Positions 1-9,300 of a DNA stretch of 34,180 nt are shown in pieces. The position numbers and the translations under genes are program-made. A model generated the notes under the pieces. It was given only the letters and a program-made list of their open reading frames with translations, did no database searches and was not told the DNA's origin. Source of the stretch: Ruminococcus sp. (GTDB lineage Bacteria; Bacillota; Clostridia; Oscillospirales; Ruminococcaceae). The stretch lies in NCBI GenBank assembly GCA_017460665.1, contig JAFUAO010000026.1, forward strand, positions 1-34,180. The letters run 5' to 3'. Position 1 is the first letter of the stretch. Each line of letters starts with the position of its first letter.

Positions 1-350
1 CCACCAATGCCGCCCGGCTCAGACCGGGCGGTGGGCGTTCACCGAAAACCACCGGGCGGACTGCTATGCATATAGCTGCGAAAGCCAGATCAGAGATCTG
101 GTACGCAGCTTAACACGGGTCCGCCCCTACGTTTTTTCGGTCACAGCCGGGCGAACGGAATTCGCCCCTACAATTTGTTTCCGGAGATCGGCCGGGACGT
201 CGAGGACGCCGTCCCCTACGATCGTACAGGTCATGCGGACGGCCAATGGCCGTCCCTACAGACGTTCGGGGATCCGTGGGCGCACAATGTGCGCACCTAC
301 AAAAAGCCTCCCCTGAAAGGGGAGGTGCCTCGAAGGGGCGGAGGGGTATA
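1..350. repeat. REP-like palindrome cluster, copy 1
   Basis: No gene is visible here. The stretch is a string of short G+C-rich palindromes, most ending in CCCCTAC or CCCTAC. They include a GCCGCCCGG/CCGGGCGG hairpin (1-36), a GGGCGAAC/TTCGCCC unit (about 147-171), GGGACGTCGAGGACGCCGTCCC (193-214), GGACGGCCAATGGCCGTCC (about 237-255) and GGGCGCACAATGTGCGC (about 279-295). A CCTCCCC-TGAAA-GGGGAGG hairpin at 307-325 follows; read on the minus strand it runs into a T-tract. The same unit types recur at 9.56-10.13 kb and 33.9-34.0 kb, so this is a dispersed family rather than local noise. Confidence 0.8.
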
Positions 351-406
351 ATTCCGAATTGAAGAGCCCCTTCTGTTAGCCTTAGTCAACTTTTTTACAT
401 CGGGTA

Positions 407-435
407 TTGACAAGATAAGGGGAATGTTGTATAAT
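407..435 (+). promoter_or_regulatory. metK promoter
   Basis: A perfect sigma-A promoter: TTGACA at 407-412, a 17-bp spacer and TATAAT at 430-435. Transcription would start near 442, immediately ahead of the SAM-I aptamer. Confidence 0.9.
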
Positions 436-445
436 AATAGCATAC

Positions 446-541
446 CTTATCAAGAGCGGCGGAGGAACCAGGTCCTGTGAAGCCCGGCAACCTGTTATCA
501 AGGTGCCAGATCCTGCGGTATCATACCGAAAGATGAGGAAC
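446..541 (+). promoter_or_regulatory. SAM-I (S-box) riboswitch
   Basis: The leader carries the S-box core in order: CTTATCAAGAG at the 5' side, GGAGG-ACCAGGTCCTGTGAAGCC, the CCCGGCAACC segment, AAGGTGCCAGATCCTGCGG, and a closing ACCGAAAGATGAGG. This is the standard SAM-I aptamer, and its position ahead of an intrinsic terminator and metK fits transcription attenuation when SAM is abundant. Boundaries are approximate to a few bases. Confidence 0.95.
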
Positions 542-559
542 ATTAGCCACAATGCGAAT

Positions 560-582
560 GCGTCCCATCGGACGCTTTTTTT
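560..582 (+). terminator. Riboswitch expression-platform terminator
   Basis: Stem GCGTCC (560-565), loop CATC, stem GGACGC (570-575), then seven T (576-582). It lies between the SAM-I aptamer and the metK ribosome site, so it is the off-state terminator. Confidence 0.88.
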
Positions 583-604
583 ATGCTTTTCCAAGGAGGT
601 CATT

Positions 605-1789
605 ATGAGCAAGAATTTCTTTACCTCTGAGTCTGTTACAGAGGGACACCCCGACAAAATATGCGACCAGATCTCTGACGCTGTTCTGGACGCTATGCTT
701 GAGCAGGACGAGCTCTCACGAGTTGCCTGCGAGACCGTAGTCACTACCGGAATGATCATGTGTATGGGAGAGATCTCCACCAAGGCAAGGGTGGACATCC
801 CCAAGATCGCACGTCAGGTAGTCGCTGACATCGGCTACGACAGGGCAAAGTACGGCTTTGACGCCCACACCTGCGCTGTCCTCACAACGATCGACGAGCA
901 GTCTCCCGACATCGCCATGGGCGTAAACGAGGCCTATGAGTACCGTGAGCAGAACGACTCCGACGACGGTCTTTCCAACGGCGCCGGCGATCAGGGCATC
1001 ATGTTCGGCTTTGCCTGCAATGAGACTCCCGAGCTCATGCCTCTGCCGATCTCTCTGGCCCACAAGCTGGCTCTGAAGCTGACAGAGGTCCGCAAGGACG
1101 GCACTCTCCGCTACCTGCGCCCCGACGGAAAGTCTCAGGTGACTGTGGAGTACGACGACGGCAAGCCTGTAAGAGTAGATGCAGTCGTCATCTCCTCTCA
1201 GCACTCAGCGGACATCTCTCTGGACCAGGTCCGCAAGGACATCGAGGAGTTCGTGATCCGTGAGGTGATCCCGGAGGAGCTCATGGACCAGAACACCAAG
1301 TTCTTCATCAACCCCACCGGACGCTTCGTCGTGGGCGGTCCTCAGGGCGACAGCGGCCTTACCGGAAGAAAAATCATCGTTGATACATACGGCGGCTATT
1401 CCCGTCACGGCGGCGGCGCCTTCAGCGGAAAGGACCCCACGAAGGTGGACCGCTCGGCAGCCTATGCAGCCCGTTATATCGCCAAGAACATCGTTGCGGC
1501 CGGACTTGCTGACAAGTGCGAGGTCCAGCTCTCCTACGCTATCGGCGTGGCCAAGCCGATCTCCATTTTAGTGGACACCTTCGGCACTGGCAGGGTGGAC
1601 GAGGACAAGCTCTCTGCGGCGGTGGACAAGGTGTTCGACCTTCGTCCGGCAGCTATCATCAAGATGCTGGATCTGAGGAAGCCTCAGTACAGGCAGCTCG
1701 CAGCATACGGTCACATGGGCCGTGAGGACCTGGGCGTAGCCTGGGAGAGGACTGACAAGGCCGAGGCTATCAAGGCAGCCCTCGACTGA
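605..1789 (+). CDS. metK: S-adenosylmethionine synthetase
   Basis: Makes S-adenosylmethionine from methionine and ATP in the cytoplasm. The 394-residue product has the usual family length and signatures: [17 protein letters not shown] near the N-terminus, the [15 protein letters not shown]-binding motif and the [17 protein letters not shown]-loop-like motif. The reading frame is open upstream to 503, but that part is riboswitch. ATG 605 is chosen because AAGGAGG (593-599) lies just before it and the protein then begins [18 protein letters not shown], as in homologues. The gene is monocistronic: riboswitch-controlled promoter upstream and a strong terminator right after the stop. The product SAM presumably represses its own synthesis through the leader. 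Confidence 0.98.
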   Translation: MSKNFFTSESVTEGHPDKICDQISDAVLDAMLEQDELSRVACETVVTTGMIMCMGEISTKARVDIPKIARQVVADIGYDRAKYGFDAHTCAVLTTIDEQSPDIAMGVNEAYEYREQNDSDDGLSNGAGDQGIMFGFACNETPELMPLPISLAHKLALKLTEVRKDGTLRYLRPDGKSQVTVEYDDGKPVRVDAVVISSQHSADISLDQVRKDIEEFVIREVIPEELMDQNTKFFINPTGRFVVGGPQGDSGLTGRKIIVDTYGGYSRHGGGAFSGKDPTKVDRSAAYAARYIAKNIVAAGLADKCEVQLSYAIGVAKPISILVDTFGTGRVDEDKLSAAVDKVFDLRPAAIIKMLDLRKPQYRQLAAYGHMGREDLGVAWERTDKAEAIKAALD

Positions 1790-1805
1790 TCTTATACAAA
1801 AACAA

Positions 1806-1831
1806 AGCCACGGAGCGCTCCGTGGCTTTTT
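1806..1831. terminator. Bidirectional terminator between metK and the convergent operon
   Basis: Perfect 10-bp stem AGCCACGGAG (1806-1815) / CTCCGTGGCT (1818-1827), with T-rich tails on both strands (TTTTTGC on plus; TTTGTTTTT on minus). It serves metK and the minus-strand operon ending at 1833. Confidence 0.9.
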
Positions 1832-1832
1832 G

Positions 1833-2825
1833 CTATTTTTCGGCGTAGAAGCCCTCTACGCAGTTCTCGGTGATGTTGAAGATCGTGATCAGCTTCTGCC
1901 GCCCGACGGTAATGGTCTGATAGATCCTGCCCTTGTAGACCGAGTAGGACTTAGCCGGCTGATCGTCGGTGCCGATGAAGGTGTAGATCAGGTCGTAGAT
2001 CCCTCCGGGCTGGCCGAAGCCGTCGATCTCCACCGTGGAGATCCCCAGAGCATAGGTCCAGTACAGGGTCAGGGGCGAGTCAGTGATCTCCTCCGCAAGG
2101 GACCTTATCAGCGAGCAGCGCACTCTCAGGGACTCCGCCATGCTCTTCCTGTCGCTTGGCGAGATCAGCGGATAGGAGGCCACCTCGTAGATGTCGCCGT
2201 TGTTTTCATAGCCGGCCTCGGCGTAATACTTCTCATAGGCCTGATCCATGCGCTGCTCGAAGAGCTCATAGTCGTAGCGGAAGGCGGTAGTCTCCTCGGC
2301 GAAGCGGTCCAGCGCACGGTTCACGTCCTGAGCAGAGAGCTCCTGCTCCTCCTCTTCGTGCCAGAAGCGGATATACACCACACTACAGTCGATCGGGTCG
2401 ATGATGCAGTCCAGCAGCCGGGCGTTCCCGGCGGTATCGGTGTAGCTCCAGCCGTTTGCGTAGATGTACCCGTCACGGCTCAGCGCCCAGGCCTTGTTCA
2501 GGTCGTAGGCGGCATCGTCATCGATCTGGCCCGAGTCGCCGAAGCTGCTGAGAGCCTGAGCGACCGCTGTGGCGACAGAGCGCTGCTTTGCGGAGACAAA
2601 TCCCGTGTTCAGGGCGTTCCCGTCGAAGATGTGCAGATCCCCCATGGGGTCGAAGCCGGTCTCGCTGCCGGAGAGGTATACCACCCCAGCGGCTCCGGCG
2701 GTCCGTGGGACCTCAGTAACTGCTCCGGAGGGGTCCTCGGTAAGGAGAGATGCCACGCCTGCGCTGAAAAAGCCCAGCAGCAGGACGGCTCCAAGGAGCA
2801 GGGCGAAGATGATGTTCTGTTTCAT
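1833..2825 (-). CDS. Membrane-anchored accessory protein of a two-component operon
   Basis: A 330-residue protein of unrecognised family. It begins with a hydrophobic segment (about residues 4-28, IIFALLLGAVLLLGFF) that would act as a signal anchor, followed by a long, mostly hydrophilic and acidic domain that should face outside the membrane. The frame is open further upstream, but ATG 2825 overlaps the stop of the kinase gene in an ATGA arrangement, so the two are translationally coupled. Being third in a regulator-kinase operon suggests it modulates or helps the kinase sense an envelope signal. That is inference from position and topology only; no catalytic motif was seen. Confidence 0.75.
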   Translation of the reverse strand: MKQNIIFALLLGAVLLLGFFSAGVASLLTEDPSGAVTEVPRTAGAAGVVYLSGSETGFDPMGDLHIFDGNALNTGFVSAKQRSVATAVAQALSSFGDSGQIDDDAAYDLNKAWALSRDGYIYANGWSYTDTAGNARLLDCIIDPIDCSVVYIRFWHEEEEQELSAQDVNRALDRFAEETTAFRYDYELFEQRMDQAYEKYYAEAGYENNGDIYEVASYPLISPSDRKSMAESLRVRCSLIRSLAEEITDSPLTLYWTYALGISTVEIDGFGQPGGIYDLIYTFIGTDDQPAKSYSVYKGRIYQTITVGRQKLITIFNITENCVEGFYAEK

Positions 2826-4273
2826 GAGGGCTCCACCTCCTTCATCAGCAGGCTCACAGTGGTGCCCTTGCCGATCTCGCTGGTCACGGAGAGCTCCGCC
2901 CCGTGGACGCTGGCGATCTTTTCGCACAGAGCCAGACCAAGACCGGCACCTCCGGCCTTACGGCTGCGGGACTTGTCCACCATGTAGAAGGGCTGGAAGA
3001 CCTTTTCGACGGCCTCCTGGCTCATGCCGATGCCCTCGTCCGCCACCGAGATCAGGACCCGGCCGTCCCCGTTATGCCGGGCGTTCAGGGCGATGCGCTT
3101 GCCCTCGGAGGAGGCCTTGACTGCGTTTTCGATAAGGTTTGAAAGAAGGGAGATGAGCAGCTCCTGGTCGGCCATGACTGTGATCTCCTCTGAGGAGGTG
3201 TATAGCGTCAGGCCGTTCTTGCTGAGCTGAGGGGCGAATGCAGCCTCAAGGTCCCGGAAGATATCCCTCAGGGCCACGGGCTCCATCTCGGTCTCGGTGC
3301 CGCCCAAGGCCACCAGCTCCATGAGCTTTCCTGAAAGGGAGCGGAGGCGCTTTGTCTCCTCAACGATAACGCCGGCGTACTCCATGCGCTCGCTGTCGGA
3401 GACGTTCTTCTTGATCCGGAGCAGGTCTCCGAAGCCAAGGATCGAGGTCAGGGGAGTCTTCATCTCGTGGGCAAGGTTCGCAATGAAGGTCTGTCTGTCC
3501 TCGGCGGTCTTTTCCAGCCGAGCGGCGTTGCGCTGGATAGAGTCGGCCATGGCGTTCATGTTGCCGGAGAGCTCTCTGAACTCGATGCTGCCCTTTTTGC
3601 GGATACGGATCTTGTAATTCCCCCCGGCGATGGCCTTGGTGTAGATGTTGAGCCTGCTCAGAGGCCTCAGGAGGATGATCACCGTCACCAGAAGGATCAG
3701 CGAGACGATCGCTGCGGAGATGATAGAGACCTTCCTTACGAAGTCACGCTGGCGGTCACGCATGGCGTAGATGTCCGAAACGTCAAGGGCCGTGATGACG
3801 ATGTAGTCTCTTCCCTCGACGGTCATGGCGGAGGTGACGGTCATGATCCGGGACTTCCCCAGAGTGAAGATCCTGATCTGGCAGGTGTCCGGGTCGGGGG
3901 AATAGCCGGAGATATGGTCCTGGACCTCACCGAGCTCCATGAGCTCGTCGAAGCCGCTGCCAGCCACCAGCCGGCGGTCTGAGGCGGAGAACACCGCAGC
4001 GTGGGCGGTGTCGTTGTCCGGGCCGAAGAACAGCTCCTTGGCGGTGCTGGCCACCTGCTCCTCCGACAGGATCACCTCGTCGGCACGGAGCCTTTCGTAG
4101 ATCACGGCGTTGGAGAAGGAGGCTGCGAAAAACTCGTACTCATTGACGGCGTGGGCCTGCTCCCTTTCAAGGAGCATTTTATGGCTGCTGGAGAGGACTG
4201 CCGCCGATACGATGTTGATAGTCAGTATCATCAGCAGGAGGGAGCTGAGGAAGATGTTCTGCCACAGCTTCAT
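2822..4273 (-). CDS. Sensor histidine kinase (HAMP, HisKA, HATPase)
   Basis: A 483-residue membrane kinase. Two membrane segments (about residues 8-28 and 183-203) enclose an extracytoplasmic sensor of about 155 residues. A HAMP linker follows, then the H-box ANLAHEMKTPLTSILGF with phospho-acceptor H269. The ATPase domain has the N-box (N383 in LIENAVKA), the G1 box DEGIGM (D412) and the G2 box GGAGLGLALCEKI. All catalytic motifs are intact. The gene overlaps the response-regulator gene by four bases (ATGA) and the accessory gene likewise, giving a tight three-gene operon. The ligand is unknown; the divergent C39-peptidase lipoprotein next door hints at an envelope signal. Confidence 0.95.
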   Translation of the reverse strand: MKLWQNIFLSSLLLMILTINIVSAAVLSSSHKMLLEREQAHAVNEYEFFAASFSNAVIYERLRADEVILSEEQVASTAKELFFGPDNDTAHAAVFSASDRRLVAGSGFDELMELGEVQDHISGYSPDPDTCQIRIFTLGKSRIMTVTSAMTVEGRDYIVITALDVSDIYAMRDRQRDFVRKVSIISAAIVSLILLVTVIILLRPLSRLNIYTKAIAGGNYKIRIRKKGSIEFRELSGNMNAMADSIQRNAARLEKTAEDRQTFIANLAHEMKTPLTSILGFGDLLRIKKNVSDSERMEYAGVIVEETKRLRSLSGKLMELVALGGTETEMEPVALRDIFRDLEAAFAPQLSKNGLTLYTSSEEITVMADQELLISLLSNLIENAVKASSEGKRIALNARHNGDGRVLISVADEGIGMSQEAVEKVFQPFYMVDKSRSRKAGGAGLGLALCEKIASVHGAELSVTSEIGKGTTVSLLMKEVEPS

Positions 4274-4935
4274 ACGCTGTTCTGGCTCTCCAGCCTGTAG
4301 CCCAGCTTAGGGATCGTGATCAGCTTGTCCTTGAGCCCCAGCTTCCGGCGCACCTGCTGGACGTGTATGTCCACCGTGCGGCTCTCGCCCTCGAACTCAT
4401 AGCCCCAGACTGCCGAGAGGAGCCTTTCACGGGTGACGGCGATGTCCTGATGCTGGAGGAAGTACACGATCACGTCGAATTCCTTCGGGGTGAGCTGGAC
4501 CTGCTTCCCTGCAAGAGTTATGATATGGCGGCCTATGTCAGCGGTCAGGTCGCCGTAGGTTATAGTGTCACGGGTCTTTTCCGAGCGCCTGAGCACCACG
4601 TCTATCCGGGCGAGGAGCTCCAGTGCCTCGAAGGGCTTCACGATGTAGTCCTCTGCACCGAGGCGGAGGCCCTTGACCTTGTCGGCCACGTCCTGCATGG
4701 CAGTCAGGAAGATCACGGGAGTGCCGCAGGACTTGATGCTCTCCATGACCTCGAAGCCGTTCATCTCCGGCAGCATTATGTCCAGCAGGATCAGGTCGTA
4801 GCTGCCCTTCATGGCCTCCTCAGCTCCCGAGCGCCCGTCGTAGCGGCAGGTGCCGGAGTAGCCCACTATGGAGAGGGTGGCCTTGATCATTTTGGCGATA
4901 TTGACGTCGTCTTCTATGATGAGTATGCTTATCAT
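4270..4935 (-). CDS. OmpR/PhoB-type response regulator
   Basis: A 221-residue DNA-binding regulator. The receiver domain (about 1-115) has the acidic pair D9/D10, phospho-acceptor D52 in LILLDIMLPEMNG, T78, and K100 in EDYIVKPF. A winged-helix DNA-binding domain follows (about 125-220, with LTPKEFDVIVYFLQH and RTVDIHVQQVRRKLG). The frame continues upstream, but ATG 4935 gives the canonical start MISILIIEDD and has an ACGAGGT ribosome site. It is first in the regulator-kinase-accessory operon. Targets are probably its own operon and/or the divergent lipoprotein gene (inference). Confidence 0.95.
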   Translation of the reverse strand: MISILIIEDDVNIAKMIKATLSIVGYSGTCRYDGRSGAEEAMKGSYDLILLDIMLPEMNGFEVMESIKSCGTPVIFLTAMQDVADKVKGLRLGAEDYIVKPFEALELLARIDVVLRRSEKTRDTITYGDLTADIGRHIITLAGKQVQLTPKEFDVIVYFLQHQDIAVTRERLLSAVWGYEFEGESRTVDIHVQQVRRKLGLKDKLITIPKLGYRLESQNSV

Positions 4936-4967
4936 TTGTATACCTCGTAAAAATATTATCAAAAGGC

Positions 4968-4996
4968 TTGACAACGGATGAAAAATACTTAATAAT
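4968..4996 (+). promoter_or_regulatory. Putative promoter for the C39-like lipoprotein gene
   Basis: TTGACA (4968-4973), 17-bp spacer, AATAAT (4991-4996), one mismatch from the -10 consensus. It points at the lipoprotein gene and would give a leader of about 185 bases. The leader contains a CTTTTGCA/TTTTGCA direct repeat 11 bp apart (about 5107-5125). No convincing promoter was found for the opposite-strand regulator operon. Confidence 0.55.
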
Positions 4997-5189
4997 AGTA
5001 TTGCCGGAAATGATCGTGATATTTCCGGTGGGAGCTCCGTTTAATAAACAGGGCCATGAACTTATTGTAACAGCAATTCGTCCTTATGTCAAAGGGGACG
5101 GGCCAACTTTTGCAATTTTTTTGCACTGTCACACCATGGCCCCTTGGGACGTACTATATCTATGAGACTAAAGGAAAGGAGGCGGAGCT

Positions 5190-6128
5190 GTGAGACGATC
5201 GGCATTTTTAGCGGCGGCTGCCGTTTTGCTGACGGGCTGCGGAGCTCAGGCAAAGGCGGACTTAGGGTCCTCCGAGCCGACTACAGAGGCATCAGTGACT
5301 GCTGTACAGGTCACTGAGCCGGAGACCGAGGCACCTACTGAGGCCTCTACAGAAGCGCCCACTGAGCCGGACACTGAGCCGGAGACAGAGGCCCCTACTG
5401 AGGCTCCCACTGAGCCGGAGGAGGTAAATGCCCAGCCGGAGGAGGCAAATGCCGTTTTGGAGAATAGAACTGACCCGGCAGAGGTGGCTCAGCCGGAGGA
5501 TCCGCCCCCGGCAACGGTCATGGTGCTGGACGTGCCGTACTACTCTCAGGCAGAGATGCCTACGGGCTGCGAGCTGGTGAGCACCTCCATGCTGCTGGCG
5601 TACTACGGCTATGATATATCCGCCTTCGACCTTGTGAACGAGGGCTATGTGGGGACCTCGATCCTCGTTGAGGACAAAAACAGGAAGGGCAGTCTCCGGG
5701 GCGGCACTCCCGATGAGGTCTTCGTGGGGGACCCCTTTGACAAGAGCGGCTACGGCTGCTACAGCGGAGCGATCTTCACGGCGCTGGACAGCTATCTTGC
5801 GGATGAGCCCTATTCTCCCACGGATCTGGGCGGCATGAGCCTTCCGGACATATGCTCTCAGTACATCGACGCCGGGACCCCTGTGCTGGTGTGGGCCACG
5901 ATCAGCATGGTGCCCAGTTTCATAAAGCCGGAGAATAGCTGGTTCGTCAACGACACTGACGAGATCTTCTCGTGGATCTCCAACGAGCACTGTATCGTGC
6001 TGGTGGGGTATGACGATGAGTATTACTATTTCAACGATCCGCTGAAGGGCGACGCCATAGCCTACGGCCGGGCGCTGACTGAGCAGAGGTACTCTGAGCT
6101 GGGGTATCAGGCCATTTGCATAGAGTGA
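5190..6128 (+). CDS. Lipoprotein with C39-like cysteine peptidase domain
   Basis: A 312-residue cell-surface lipoprotein. A signal peptide ends in the lipobox LLTGC (lipidated C17). A Thr/Glu/Pro-rich spacer of repeated TEAPTE/TEPE units (about 30-105) is followed by a papain-fold domain of the Peptidase_C39_2 (YvpB-like) type (about 112-312). Probable catalytic residues are Q120 (oxyanion), C127 in MPTGCELVS, H267 in NEHCIVLVGYD and N282/D283 in YYFNDPL. The start is GTG 5190, chosen because AAAGGAGG lies at 5175-5182. It is divergent from the two-component operon, which may regulate it. Substrate unknown; such domains cleave or bind extracellular peptides or cell-wall material. Confidence 0.88.
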   Translation: MRRSAFLAAAAVLLTGCGAQAKADLGSSEPTTEASVTAVQVTEPETEAPTEASTEAPTEPDTEPETEAPTEAPTEPEEVNAQPEEANAVLENRTDPAEVAQPEDPPPATVMVLDVPYYSQAEMPTGCELVSTSMLLAYYGYDISAFDLVNEGYVGTSILVEDKNRKGSLRGGTPDEVFVGDPFDKSGYGCYSGAIFTALDSYLADEPYSPTDLGGMSLPDICSQYIDAGTPVLVWATISMVPSFIKPENSWFVNDTDEIFSWISNEHCIVLVGYDDEYYYFNDPLKGDAIAYGRALTEQRYSELGYQAICIE

Positions 6129-6144
6129 TGTGGAAAAAAATGTC

Positions 6145-6172
6145 CGCCGGGGAGGTCTCCCCGGCGTTTTTT
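6145..6172 (+). terminator. Terminator of the C39-like lipoprotein gene
   Basis: Perfect 10-bp stem CGCCGGGGAG (6145-6154) / CTCCCCGGCG (6157-6166) followed by six T. Confidence 0.92.
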
Positions 6173-6240
6173 GTGCATAGTAAGGGACCGTTTGTCCGCA
6201 AAATGTCATTTATTTGAGCGAAAACTACATATCAGCCGTA

Positions 6241-6269
6241 TTGACTTTGTTAATTTCCGGTGATATAAT
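6241..6269 (+). promoter_or_regulatory. Promoter of the double-esterase gene
   Basis: TTGACT (6241-6246), 17-bp spacer, TATAAT (6264-6269). An AGGAGG ribosome site follows at 6305-6310, seven bases before ATG 6318. Confidence 0.9.
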
Positions 6270-6317
6270 TAAATTAGATAAAAAGTTCGGGATCTATTAA
6301 GATCAGGAGGAATTAGA

Positions 6318-9300
6318 ATGAAACTGAAAAAATTTTTGAGCGGCCTGACCTCTGCTGCTTTGGCGTTCACAGCGCTTACAGGGATCGGCCAGACTATGCC
6401 TGAGAAAGCCCTCACTGCTCAGGCTGCAACAGCAAACTGGAAGTTCGACTTCGGCGGCGGCGGTACGGCCAGCGGCTATACCGGAGTCTCTGCCACAGAG
6501 GGCTACAGCTCGTCCAAGGGCTACGGCTTCGCCAAGACCGGAAGCGTCAGCAACGTGGCTTCCGCCGGATCCGGCGCTCTCAGCGACGCCGTCAAGTTCA
6601 GCTCGGACGACACCGGCAATACCTTCAACGTGGATCTGCCGAAGGGCCTTTATCAGGTCAAGGTCACTACCGGAAACAGCCCCCGTACAACGATCCGTAT
6701 CGAGGGCATGGTCCAGATGATGAACCTGACAGGCAACAACGCAGTAGAAACTATCCAGATCCCCATTACCGACGGCCAGCTCAGCGTTCAGGCCATCACC
6801 GGCATCAAGAACGGCGACTGTACGATCGCTGCCCTTGAGGTGACCCAGCTCAACGATACCGGCACTATGAAGCCTACGATCTGGATCTGCGGAGACTCTA
6901 CCGTTGCCAATTACTATAATACAGCCGATACCTCTCAGCATGGCTGGGGCCAGTTCCTCGGGGACTATGTGGATACCTCATACTGGGAGATCCGCAACCA
7001 GGCTACCAGCGGCCAGTACGCAAAGGGCTTCTATGACAGCGGTCAGTTCGCCCCTATCGAGTACTACGGCAAGCAGGGAGACATCTACGTCATCTCTATC
7101 GGTATCAATGATACGAATTACTCCAATGACGCCGAATACAAGGAAGTCGTTACGACTATGGTCCAGAAGGCCAAGGCCAAGGGCATGACCGTCGTGCTGG
7201 TAAAGCAGCAGGGCAGGAGAAGCGACTTCCACAGAACTGACAACCGTGGCAATTACGCTATCCTTTCAGGACGCTGGTTCGGCGGTATCCTGGACCAGAT
7301 CGGCGCTTCCGAGGACGTCAAGGTAGTCGATCTGTTCAACGCTTGGCAGGACTTCGGCTTCTCGCTGGGCGCTGACTATGAGGCAGCCTATGCCGCTATG
7401 GAGCCCTACTACGCAGCCGGTGACGACCTCCACCAGAGCAAGCAGGGCGCACAGAAGATCGCTGAGCTCATGAGCGGTCTGCTGGAGCTGACCCGTGAGC
7501 CTGTTGCTATGGACACAACAAAGGCCTATCGCTTCAAGAACGTCAACAGCGGCCTCTACCTTGAGGTAAAGGACGGCGCTGCTGAGGTGGGAGCCAATGT
7601 CCAGCAGTGGGGCGGCGATACTGTCGGCGACTGGAACGTTTGGCGCCTCAAGAACAAGGGCTATAACTACTACGAGATCTGGTCATATCTGGGCGGCGGC
7701 AGCACCTACCTCCTTGACGTCACCAACGGCAGCAAGGACTCCGGCGCAAATATCGCTCTGAATACCAATACGAATACAGGAGCACAGTGGTTCCGCTTCT
7801 TCCCGAACCAGGACGGGAGCTACACCATGATCTCACGGTGCTCCGGCGACTCAGGCGCTATCGAGGTGGCTAACGCCTCTATGGACCACGGCGCAAACGT
7901 TCAGCAGTGGGCTGAGAACGGCCATGACTGCCAGAAGTGGATCGTAGAAGAGGTGGAGTGGCCTGTGGCTCAGGTGACTACAGCTCCTCCTGTGACTACC
8001 GTTCCTCCGACTACGACAGTCCCCGTGACACAGCCCTCCGGAAGGATGGCCGGCGACGCTAACTTGAGCGGAGATGTTTCCCTCAACGACGCAGTTGCGA
8101 TCCTCCAGTATGCTGCTCTCCCTCAGAAGTATCCTCTGACGGACCTGGGCAAGCTCAATGCTGATGTTTCCGGCAATACTCAGGGCGTTCCCGACGGTGC
8201 TGTCACCGGTCTGGATGCTCTGTATATCCAGATGTACGACGCAGGACTGGTACAGCTCCCGATCATCGACGAGCCTATCGTTACTGAGCCCCCTGTTACC
8301 GAGAACCCTTGGGCGAACTACTTCTTCGCAGTTGACCAGACCTGGGATCAGGGCGCAGCAGAGTCCAATCACGAGAACTTCACTAAGACCGAGGCAGCCA
8401 TGGGCTCCTCCGAGAATATCGGCTTCGTGAACCTTGACAACGTCAAGGGCAGCAGCATCACCTTCACGGTGAACGTTGAGACAGCCGGAAATTACATGAC
8501 CCACATCAGATACTCCAACGGCTCTACAGTGGACAGAAAGGCATTCGTCTATGTCAACGGCGATACTCAGACCTACTGGCTCCAGTCGTTCATGGGAACT
8601 GCTGACTGGGATACATGGGCAGAAATGGGCATCGTCCTTCCCATGAAGGCCGGCAGCAATACGATCAAGCTGGAGTCCGCAGTTGACGAGGGCTGTCCTA
8701 ACCTGGACTACATCACCCTTGACTGGACCGACGAGCCGATCGCTGAGGTATACGATCCCAACGCACAGCAGCCTGAGGTACCCGCAGGCGAAGATCCGGT
8801 GCTCTTTGTGCTGGGCGATTCCACCGGCCAGAGCTACAGAGCTTCTGAGCAGGCGGCTCAGGGCGGACCTATACAGGGCTGGGTATACTATCTGAACGAG
8901 TATGTGAACAGCGGCCTCACCATAGATAACAGGTCAAAGGCCGGGCGCTCCACCAAGAAGGCCTACGACGAGGGCAGATGGCAGGGCATAGTCGACTCCA
9001 TGAAGGCAGGCGACTTCGTCATCATACAGTTCGGTATCAATGACGGCAACCCAAACAACTCTGACAGATACGCTCCCGTATGCGGAAACGTGGACAACCC
9101 AACTGAGGGCTCATACGAGTACTACATGACCATTTTCATCAACGACTGCAAGGCCAAGAACGTGACACCGGTGCTCATGTCAGTAACGCTCAACGGAAAT
9201 TCCTACTCAAACGGCAAGTTCGTTCCCGGTTACACTAACGTCACTGACGCTCTGAAGAAGCTGTCTGCGAAGCACAACGTACCTTTCGTTGATGCGAATG

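Noticed and set aside
503-604. N-terminal extension of metK in the same frame
   Set aside because: It would translate the SAM-I aptamer and terminator; ATG 605 has the ribosome site and the family's normal N-terminus.
1830-2987. Long plus-strand frame opposite the accessory protein
   Set aside because: It is the antisense shadow of the minus-strand genes, with no ribosome site and no recognisable protein.
4968-5165. 65-codon plus-strand ORF upstream of the lipoprotein
   Set aside because: It begins inside the TTGACA box and has no ribosome site; an internal ATG at 5010 also lacks a site.
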